NCBI RefSeq assembly: GCF_002286975.1
Contig: NZ_NSKB01000006.1
Location: forward strand, 62,001 to 126,000
DNA: 64,000 nucleotides
Origin: Halomonas salipaludis
GTDB lineage: Bacteria > Pseudomonadota > Gammaproteobacteria > Pseudomonadales > Halomonadaceae
Direction: 5' to 3'
The notes below the pieces were generated by a model that was not told the DNA's origin, ran no database searches, and was given only the letters and a program-made list of their open reading frames with translations. A program made the translations under genes and the position numbers. Positions 58,701 to 64,000 of this stretch are shown piece by piece. Every line of letters starts with the position of its first letter. The first letter of the stretch is position 1.

Positions 58701-58879
58701 GAGCCGGCGCCGAGGTGCGCCAGGCGCTGGGCACCGCGGTGTTCGCCGGCATGCTCGGCGTCACCCTGTTCGGCCTGTTCCTGACCCCGGTGTTCTACGT
58801 TGCGCTGCGCAAGCTGGTCACGCGTGGCCAACCCGACCCACGCGACGCGCAGCCTGTGGAGGGCGCCTATCATGCCTGA
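55706..58879 (+). CDS. RND multidrug efflux permease
   Basis: The inner-membrane pump of the tripartite system, 1057 residues, HAE-1 (AcrB/MexF) type. It starts FAKFFVDRPIFAAVLSILIF. Helix 4 has the proton-relay Asp pair (GLVLAIGIVVDDAIVVVENVERN), and helix 10 the partner Lys (GLACKNAILIVEFARE). Two large periplasmic loops and twelve helices are evident. It drives drug/proton antiport. MexF/BpeF-like members often export chloramphenicol, quinolones or biocides; the true substrates are unknown. Confidence 0.95.
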   Translation: MDFAKFFVDRPIFAAVLSILIFIAGAISIPLLPISEYPDVVPPTVQVRAVYPGANPKEIAETVATPLEEAITGVEDLMYMKSVAGSDGVLAMTLTFRPGTDPDAAQVQVQNRVSQSLARLPEAVRRQGVTTEKQSPDLTMVPQLISPDGRYDSTYLRNYAALHVRDELARLPGVGQAMLFGAGDYAMRVWIDPDRAAARGLTAGDILAAIREQNVQVSAGQLGAPPTPEASDFLISINAQGRLVSEEEFGDIVVRAGSDGQVTYLSDVARLELGAAEYSLRSLLDNQQAVAIGIFQAPGSNAIDLSDAVREKMAELAERFPEGVEHEIVYDPTVFVRDSIKSVIKTLLEAVLLVVLVVTLFLQTWRASIIPLLAVPVSIVGTFAVLYLLGFSINTLTLFGLVLAIGIVVDDAIVVVENVERNIEEGLAPLAAAHQAMREVSGPIIAISVVLCAVFVPMAFLEGVTGQFYRQFAVTIAISTVISAINSLSLSPALAALLLKPHDAPKDRLSRLIDLLFGWLFRPFNRLFGASSERYQRGVGRSLRRRGVVFGIYVLLLAATGLMFQAVPGGFIPTQDKMYLIGGTKLPEGASLDRTEEVVRRMTEIALETEGVEAAVAFPGLNPLQFTNTPNSGTVFFGLEAFGDRQRSAEEITAELNGKFAALQEAFSFAFMPPAILGLGSGSGFSLFVQDRANLGYGELQNAVDGLSGALAQTPGMGYPITSYQANVPQLDLHVDRVKAKSQGVPLSDLFETLQVYLGSAYVNDFNRFGRTWQVIAQADGDYRMDAENIDRLRTRNDYGEMVPIGSMIRISETFGPDPVIRYNGYPAADLMGESDPRVLSSSQALALVEGLAPAVLPAGMTFEWSDLSYQQVNQGGAALVVFPLAILLVFLALAALYESWTLPLAVILIVPMCMLSALIGVKFTGGDNNIFVQVGLVVLIGLACKNAILIVEFARELEMQGRGIVEAALEACRLRLRPIIMTSITFTAAVVPLMLAGGAGAEVRQALGTAVFAGMLGVTLFGLFLTPVFYVALRKLVTRGQPDPRDAQPVEGAYHA

Positions 58880-60305
58880 TCTGGCCAAACCCATGAGAGC
58901 CATGCGACACCTGATGCTGTTGCCACTGACCCTGGCGCTGGCCGCCTGCGCGGTGGGGCCGGACTACCGTGCACCGGCGCTGCCCGAGCCCGCTGCCCTG
59001 GTGCGTGCCGAGGCTGGGCTGGTGACACCCGAGGCCGTCGAGCACGACTTCTGGCGCAGCTTCGACTATGCGCTGCTGAGCGAGCTGGTCGAGGAAGCCT
59101 TCGACGCCAACCACGACCTGCGTATTGCCCTGGCGCGCCACGACCGCAGCTTGGCCCTACTGCGCCAGTCGCGTCGCGACCTGGCGCCCAGCGTTACCGC
59201 TCAAGGCGGTGCCGCCCATCAGCGCGCCAGCGCCGACCAGATGCCCCAGGCGACTCGCTCGCAGCGTGATGTCGAGCGCTATGACGCCGGCGTCGCCGCG
59301 CTGTGGGAGCTCGACTTCTTCGGCCGCGTGCGGCGCAGCGTGGAGGCGCAGCAGGCGGAAGCCGAGGCCTCGGCCGCCGATGTGCGCGCCATGCAGGTGG
59401 TGGTGGTCGGTGAACTGGTCGACCAGTACGTGCGCCTGCGCGGGCTGCAGGAGCAGCTGCGCGTGGCCCGGGCCAACGCCGATAACCAGCGCGAGTCGCT
59501 GGCGCTGGTCGATGCGCGCCTCGAGGCGGGGCGCGGTACCGACTTCGATAGCGTCCGCGCCCGGGCGCAACTGGAGAGCACGCTGTCGCGCATTCCGGCA
59601 CTGGAAGGCGAGATCGCCGCCATCATCCATCGCCTGGCGGTGCTGACCGGTCGCGAGCCGGGCGCGCTGATTGCGCGGTTGGAGGCGCCGGCAGCGCTGC
59701 CGGCGCTGCACGAGAAGGTGGCGATCGGCCTGCCCGGCGAGCTGTTGCGCCGCCGCCCGGACATCGCTGCGGCGGAACGGCGCCTGCACGCCGCCACCGC
59801 CAGCATCGGCGTGGCTACCGCCGATCTCTACCCGCGCTTCACCCTCAGCGGCCTGCTCGGCACCCAGGCCGCCAGCACCGGCGATCTGTTCGGCCGCGAC
59901 AGCGAGACCCGGCTGCTGGCGCTGGGGGTCGACTGGTCGTTTCTCGACAGCGGCCGGGTGCGGGCGCGCATGGCCGCCGCCGATGCCGACGCCGAGGTCA
60001 ACCTGGCGCGCTACGAGCAGACCGTGTTGCAAGCGCTGGAAGAGGCGGAGACGGCGCTTGCCCGTTATGCCCAGGCGCTGCGTGAGCGCGAACACCTGGT
60101 GGATGCCGCCGAGGCCAGCGCCGAGGCGGCGCGCCAGGCCCGCGTACGCTTCGAGGTGGGCGTGATCGACTTCCTGGAGGTCATCGACGCCGAGCGCTCG
60201 CTGCTGGAAGCCGAGGATAGCCTGGCGCGCAGTCACACGCGTTCGGCCACGGCGCTGGTGGGGCTCTATCGCGCGCTGGCGGGCGGCTGGCCGCAGCGTG
60301 CTTAG
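58872..60305 (+). CDS. Outer-membrane efflux channel, OprM/NodT type
   Basis: The exit duct of the efflux system, 477 residues. The ATG at 58872 overlaps the pump gene by 8 bases. The signal peptide ends with a lipobox (LALAACAVGPDY, Cys about 26), followed by the family's YRAP start. Two repeats of coiled coil plus beta strands are seen; the second ends with LARYEQTVLQALEEAETALARY and FEVGVIDFLEVIDAERSL. It completes the operon. Confidence 0.92.
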   Translation: MPDLAKPMRAMRHLMLLPLTLALAACAVGPDYRAPALPEPAALVRAEAGLVTPEAVEHDFWRSFDYALLSELVEEAFDANHDLRIALARHDRSLALLRQSRRDLAPSVTAQGGAAHQRASADQMPQATRSQRDVERYDAGVAALWELDFFGRVRRSVEAQQAEAEASAADVRAMQVVVVGELVDQYVRLRGLQEQLRVARANADNQRESLALVDARLEAGRGTDFDSVRARAQLESTLSRIPALEGEIAAIIHRLAVLTGREPGALIARLEAPAALPALHEKVAIGLPGELLRRRPDIAAAERRLHAATASIGVATADLYPRFTLSGLLGTQAASTGDLFGRDSETRLLALGVDWSFLDSGRVRARMAAADADAEVNLARYEQTVLQALEEAETALARYAQALREREHLVDAAEASAEAARQARVRFEVGVIDFLEVIDAERSLLEAEDSLARSHTRSATALVGLYRALAGGWPQRA

Positions 60306-60310
60306 GGTCT

Positions 60311-61060
60311 CTAAGGCCTCCAGCTCAGCGGATGCTGTGCCTTCAGCACGCCGTGCTCGTCCCAGTCCTGCCAGCCGCTGAAGGGAATCGTCGCAGCATC
60401 CGCGAGGCTGGGCAGCCGCTGGGCCCAGCTCGCCTTGGCGCTCTCGAGGTGCTCGCGGAATTCGCCCTCGGCCTGGTAGCTGAGCCCGCCGCCCTGCACG
60501 CCATAGACGACCTGCGGTGCCAGCACCTCCAGGCCCAGGTAGTAGAGCGAGCAGTGTATCGGCCACAGCAGCGTTGCCATGTCGCCGCCGCGCCCGTGGC
60601 GGCTAAAGGCCGCCGCCGGCGAGCCGGTGGTCACCGAGCAGATCGCCCGCTTGCCCGCCAGGCGGCCGCGGTCGTAGCGCATGCTGCCGGAGTAGAGGCC
60701 GCCGTAGACCATCACCCGGTCGAACCAGCCCTTGAGCATCGCCGGCAGCCCGTGCCACCAAAGGGGAAACTGCAGGATGATCAGATCCGCACGCTCGAGC
60801 CGCGCGATCTCGCGCTGTACGTCGGCGGGCAGGGTGCCTCCCTTGAAGGCGTGGCGCTGCTCGGTGAGCGGAAAGAAGGTATCGGGTTCGCCGCGCTCGG
60901 GGTAGTGCGCTGCTCCCTCCACCGGATCGAAGCCTTCGGCGTAGAGATCCGAGACCTCGACGCTATCACCCTGGCGCTGCAGGGTTTCCACGGCAACCTC
61001 CTTGAGAGCGCCATTGAAGGAGCGGGGTTCGGGATGGCAGAACACGATCAGCACGTTCAT
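60311..61060 (-). CDS. NAD(P)H dehydrogenase (quinone), flavodoxin-like fold
   Basis: A flavin-dependent two-electron quinone reductase of 249 residues. It starts MNVLIVFCHPEPRSFNGALK, the FMN/FAD loop of this family. The core motif FPLWWHGLPAMLKGWFDRVMVYGGLY (residues about 98-123) and the substrate loop TTGSPAAAFSRHG follow. It protects against quinone redox cycling. A deleted LysR gene lies divergent from it, so its original control is probably lost. Six bases separate its end from the efflux operon's end. Confidence 0.88.
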   Translation of the reverse strand: MNVLIVFCHPEPRSFNGALKEVAVETLQRQGDSVEVSDLYAEGFDPVEGAAHYPERGEPDTFFPLTEQRHAFKGGTLPADVQREIARLERADLIILQFPLWWHGLPAMLKGWFDRVMVYGGLYSGSMRYDRGRLAGKRAICSVTTGSPAAAFSRHGRGGDMATLLWPIHCSLYYLGLEVLAPQVVYGVQGGGLSYQAEGEFREHLESAKASWAQRLPSLADAATIPFSGWQDWDEHGVLKAQHPLSWRP

Positions 61061-61148
61061 GGCGGAAACCTTTGAAGGAGTGTGTAGGTTCGAGGCTATG
61101 CTGTTCATTTGTGATCGAACATTCCCTTTCCATGAGAAGTGACTTTGC

Positions 61149-61346
61149 ATGAATGAACAGGGGCTGAATCTTAGGGTGATCCTGGCGACTGTCGACACAG
61201 GCTCGCTGGTGGGGGAGGAGCTTGCCACTGACCTGTGGCTGCTGACCCATCCCGACCTGCGGCAGGTGGCGCGCATTCGGGCGTTCATGGCCTTTGGGGC
61301 CGAGGTGCTCCAGAAATCGGTCGCTGGTCCAAGCTCCCTTCAATAG
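61149..61346 (+). pseudogene. Remnant of a LysR regulator with internal deletion
   Basis: A 65-residue frame that joins the start of a LysR helix-turn-helix (LNLRVILATVDTGSL) to the last part of a LysR effector domain (TDLWLLTHPDLRQVARIRAFMAF). About 220-230 codons of the middle are missing. It is divergent from the quinone reductase gene, as LysR regulators of such genes usually are. It cannot bind DNA or ligand as it stands. No flanking repeat explaining the deletion is obvious. Confidence 0.7.
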
Positions 61347-61469
61347 CGTTGCACTTGGTACTTGAGACCGCCCTCGTTCAGTGGTGGGTAGTGGCAGTGG
61401 ATAGCGGGTGGCCGGACACCGGCCATGCTGCCAAACTGGTGTCGTTCAATCACGAAAGGAGTCGTTCCC

Positions 61470-62057
61470 ATGTCGTTTGGTTATCGCGCTACATGGCGTT
61501 GCCATCTTGTCGGCCTCGTTGTCTTGTTGCTGCTCGCCGGGTGTCAGACACAGCCGCCGGCACCGCCGGAGCAGGACCAGGCGGCCATCGACCACATGCT
61601 GCAGCTGGTCGATGAACGCCTCGAGGTGGCGCCGCTGGTGGCGCAGTCGAAGTGGAACTCAGGGGCAGCCATCGAAGCGCCGGAGCGCGAAGCGCAGATC
61701 CTCGAGTCGGTGGCCGAGGAGGCGGTTGCGGCAGGCATCGATGAGGGCTTCGCCCGCGACTTCTTTCAGCAGCAGTTCGAGGCCAGCAAGCAGATTCAGC
61801 GGCGGCTCCATCTGCAGTGGACTCAGGAGGGGCGCCCGCCATTCGCCGATCCGCCTGACCTTGGCGAGGAAGTGCGCCCGGTGCTCGACCGCCTGACGCC
61901 GCAGTTGATCGAGGCCCTGGCCGAGATGCAGCGCATCGCCGAGGTAGAGGGTGCAGGACACTACCTGCGCCAGCGCGCCGAGGTGCTGGTCAGCGACGAC
62001 TTCGACGGCGGGCCGCGTAGCGTGGCATTGCGGCCGCTGATGGACAGGATGCCGTGA
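61470..62057 (+). CDS. Exported chorismate mutase (AroQ-gamma type) lipoprotein
   Basis: A 195-residue protein. The ATG at 61470 follows AAGGAGTCG. The signal peptide ends in a lipobox (LLLLAGCQ, Cys about 25). The mature part is all-helical: DHMLQLVDERLEVAPLVAQSKW matches the first helix of secreted chorismate mutases, and DEGFARDFFQQQFEASKQIQ the second, with Arg, Lys, Glu and Gln residues in active-site positions. It turns chorismate into prephenate outside the cytoplasm. Biological role unclear in such bacteria. Overlaps the next gene by 4 bases. Confidence 0.8.
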   Translation: MSFGYRATWRCHLVGLVVLLLLAGCQTQPPAPPEQDQAAIDHMLQLVDERLEVAPLVAQSKWNSGAAIEAPEREAQILESVAEEAVAAGIDEGFARDFFQQQFEASKQIQRRLHLQWTQEGRPPFADPPDLGEEVRPVLDRLTPQLIEALAEMQRIAEVEGAGHYLRQRAEVLVSDDFDGGPRSVALRPLMDRMP

Positions 62058-62809
62058 CCCCGCTGCCTGACGAGGCCGAGGCCGCCTTCGATATCTTGAC
62101 GCGCGAGCTGGGCAATAGCGTCGTCGGCGTCTATCTGTTCGGCTCGGCACTGGCTGGCGGGCTGCGTCCCAATAGCGATGTGGACGTGCTGGCGATCATC
62201 GGCCAGCCGCCTGATGCGCTGGTGCGTAGGCGCATTGTCGAGGCACTGATGGCGGTGTCCGGCAGCCCTGAAGACGATGGCACGACCAGGCCGCTGGAGG
62301 TGACGCTGCTGTGTCGGCAGGCACTGGTGCCCTGGCGCTACCCGCCACGCAGCGAGCTGGTCTATGGCGAGTGGTTGCGAGATGAGTTCGAACAGGGCCG
62401 CATTCCGCCGGCGGCAGCCGACCCCGACCTGGCGGTGGTGCTGACCACTGCCAGGCAGCAAAGCCTCGCCCTGTGTGGGCCCGAGCTCGAGGAGTTGATC
62501 GCGCCGATTCCCGAGGCGGACCTGCGACGGGCAATCGTCGACTCGCTGCCTGGCCTGGTTGCTGGCCTCGAGGGCGATGAGCGCAACGTGCTACTGACCC
62601 TGGCGCGGATGTGGATGACCCTGGAAACGGGGCAGATCGCTTCCAAGGACGTGGCCGCCGCCTGGGCGCTGGAGCGCCTGCCCCCGGCGCACCGCGACCC
62701 CCTGGCGTTGGCGCGGCGCGCCTATCTCGAAGGGGGTGGTGACGACTGGGCGCTGCGCATGCCGCAGGTGGAAGCGCTGGTGGGTTGCATGCAGCGAGCC
62801 ATTGCTTGA
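62054..62809 (+). CDS. AadA-like aminoglycoside nucleotidyltransferase
   Basis: A 251-residue ANT(3'')-type enzyme that would transfer AMP from ATP to streptomycin or spectinomycin by family rule. The nucleotidyltransferase site is GSALAGGLRPNSDVDVLAII (residues about 31-50, with the Asp-x-Asp pair), with the third carboxylate in RPLEVTLL. The C-terminal helical DUF4111 domain includes RNVLLTLARMWMTLETGQIASKDVAAAW. The start is a GTG overlapping the previous stop (GTGA). Substrate unproven; it is chromosomal and has the host's GC content. Confidence 0.85.
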   Translation: MTPLPDEAEAAFDILTRELGNSVVGVYLFGSALAGGLRPNSDVDVLAIIGQPPDALVRRRIVEALMAVSGSPEDDGTTRPLEVTLLCRQALVPWRYPPRSELVYGEWLRDEFEQGRIPPAAADPDLAVVLTTARQQSLALCGPELEELIAPIPEADLRRAIVDSLPGLVAGLEGDERNVLLTLARMWMTLETGQIASKDVAAAWALERLPPAHRDPLALARRAYLEGGGDDWALRMPQVEALVGCMQRAIA

Positions 62810-62961
62810 CCTCTAGGCGGATGTGCTTGACTAATCACTTGGCCATCGGAGTCGTACCGGGGTCCCCAGTTTCTCTATAGCTATTGAAGAAATTAAAATG
62901 GGACGGGGATGCTGCTAAAACAGTATTGCAATGCAAGCGGGAGACATGTTCATAACGGAGG

Positions 62962-63897
62962 TTAGCCTCGCCGCTTTCGATATCCTAATGTGATCCACAT
63001 TCCGGCTGCGGTGATAAGGCCGGTGCCGGCTACAATCATGCTTTCAGGCACAGTGCCGAAGAGGATAAATGCCCATAGTGCGGCAAATAAGAGGTATGAA
63101 TAGTCGAGACTTGCGACGGCCGTCATCGGTCCAGCCTGATACGCTCGTGCCAGAGCTAGGTGAATGCCGATGGAGATTGCTGCAAGCACTGCGAGACTCG
63201 CAAACGTCTCATTGCCGAGCGGCACCCAGATGCGCATTAGAAATGGATAAACTGGATCCGGGGCGAAAACTTTCAGGACCCCGATACCAGTACCGCCGAT
63301 TACTATGAAGGCAATATTAACCGAAACGGTAAGGGCCCAGGGGCCAGCTGCACTCGTATAGCCTCGTGTCACTACTGCGGCAATCGCGTAGCAAAGTGCC
63401 GAAGCGAGAGGTATGAGGGCCGCTGCGGAGAACGCTTCGCCCGTTGGCTGGACAATGATCAGGACGCCGCAGAATGCCATGCCGATGGCAACGATTTGTC
63501 CTGGTCGAACCGGTTCCCGGAGAAAGATTGCTGAGAGCAAAACGATAATGATAGGTCCCATATAGTAGCATGCAGCCACTATGGACAGATCCAGAATTGG
63601 TAACGCTGCATAGAATGCAACGTACATCGCTACAATAAGACACGACCGAAGAAGCGCCCAGGGGGCGAGGGCGGCTCTCAGTACCGTGCTGGACTTTTCC
63701 CGTGACAGTATCAGAAGCGCTGGAAGGGCGATCATTGACCGGGTTAGGAATAGCTGCCAAAGCGGCAGGTCAGCGCTCATTATTTTTACCATGGCGTCTT
63801 GGAACGCCATCAGTGCCGTTGCACAAAGGATCATGACCGGCCCGTTTGCACCTGCGCGGTCTAGAAGCGCTTTCTTGTTGAGTCCAGATCGTCCCAT
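62962..63897 (-). CDS. EamA/DMT-family permease
   Basis: A ten-helix inner-membrane transporter of 311 residues made of two EamA repeats (residues about 20-150 and 165-300). Typical pieces: ALMAFQDAMVKIMSADLPLWQLFLTRS, LREPVRPGQIVAIGMAFCGVLIIVQP at the end of repeat 1, and MTAVASLDYSYLLFAALWAF in repeat 2. Members export amino acids, metabolites or drugs; substrate unknown. The codon use is slightly lower in GC than its neighbours. The 100 bases before its start hold nothing else recognisable. Confidence 0.85.
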   Translation of the reverse strand: MGRSGLNKKALLDRAGANGPVMILCATALMAFQDAMVKIMSADLPLWQLFLTRSMIALPALLILSREKSSTVLRAALAPWALLRSCLIVAMYVAFYAALPILDLSIVAACYYMGPIIIVLLSAIFLREPVRPGQIVAIGMAFCGVLIIVQPTGEAFSAAALIPLASALCYAIAAVVTRGYTSAAGPWALTVSVNIAFIVIGGTGIGVLKVFAPDPVYPFLMRIWVPLGNETFASLAVLAAISIGIHLALARAYQAGPMTAVASLDYSYLLFAALWAFILFGTVPESMIVAGTGLITAAGMWITLGYRKRRG

Positions 63898-64000
63898 CGG
63901 TTGCTCCTCGCATCGCCCTGCAGAAGGCAGAGCAACCTTAACTGAGTGAGGATGATTCCATTCCCAGTTGTGCTACAATTTTTGATAGATATTTATACTC

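Overview
The window looks like part of the chromosome of a high-GC gammaproteobacterium, most likely a halophile of the Halomonas type. This is an inference from gene content and codon use: a BCCT osmolyte carrier, an ectoine-hydrolase-like enzyme, a TAXI/TRAP system, CysB, the AcnD/PrpF methylcitrate cycle, and strongly GC-biased third positions from about 11.3 kb onward. No rRNA, tRNA or CRISPR array was seen.

Bases 1 to about 11.2 kb are an AT-richer accessory region that reads as an integron gene-cassette array. Small promoterless ORFs, all on the + strand, are separated by attC-type sites (a degenerate RYYYAAC core, an imperfect hairpin, then GTTRRRY), and the stop codon usually overlaps the first core. 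No integrase gene is present; it would be expected to the left. The cassettes encode two HEPN/DUF4145-like proteins, an FRG-domain protein, a NYN-type nuclease with a zinc ribbon, a GNAT acetyltransferase, a small exported protein, a small membrane protein and several unknowns. Three mobile elements invaded the array: an IS1182-like element at the left edge, an IS3-family element with a nonsense mutation in orfB that cut a cassette gene, and a group II intron sitting in the loop of one attC in the same orientation as the cassettes. Two cassette ORFs are split by a -1 shift at homopolymer runs.

11.3-16.1 kb holds an SLC13-like permease, a GNAT enzyme, an exported protein, a DapA-family lyase/aldolase and an acyl-CoA ligase. 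16.2-21.3 kb is a second, lower-GC block: a LysR regulator diverging from an M20D amidohydrolase, a DoeA/ectoine-hydrolase-like M24 protein and a BCCT transporter, probably an uptake and hydrolysis unit for a compatible solute. 21.4-25.2 kb has an alpha/beta hydrolase, a MarR regulator with a palindrome over its start, a diheme cytochrome c with a sorbosone/glucose-dehydrogenase-like protein, and DUF2905.

25.3-35.4 kb joins a large YdiJ-type FAD/Fe-S dehydrogenase to a TAXI-TRAP uptake system and a DctB/DctD-like two-component system. The gap before the binding-protein gene has a GG-N10-GC sigma-54 promoter and two copies of a 16-bp palindrome upstream, the arrangement expected for activation by the DctD-like protein. 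35.6-42.9 kb is housekeeping: serS, a SIMPL protein, an AI-2E/PerM transporter, trxA, cysB, cysH and pabB.

43.2-49.9 kb is the 2-methylcitrate cycle operon (GntR regulator, prpB, prpC, acnD, prpF) with two ATTGT-YG-ACAAT operators. Next come a YCII protein, soxR diverging from an ABC exporter across a SoxR box with a 19-bp promoter spacer, and a RidA protein. 53.2-60.3 kb is a LysR-linked RND efflux operon. The right end has an NAD(P)H quinone oxidoreductase beside a deleted LysR remnant, an exported chorismate mutase overlapping an AadA-like nucleotidyltransferase, and an EamA permease.
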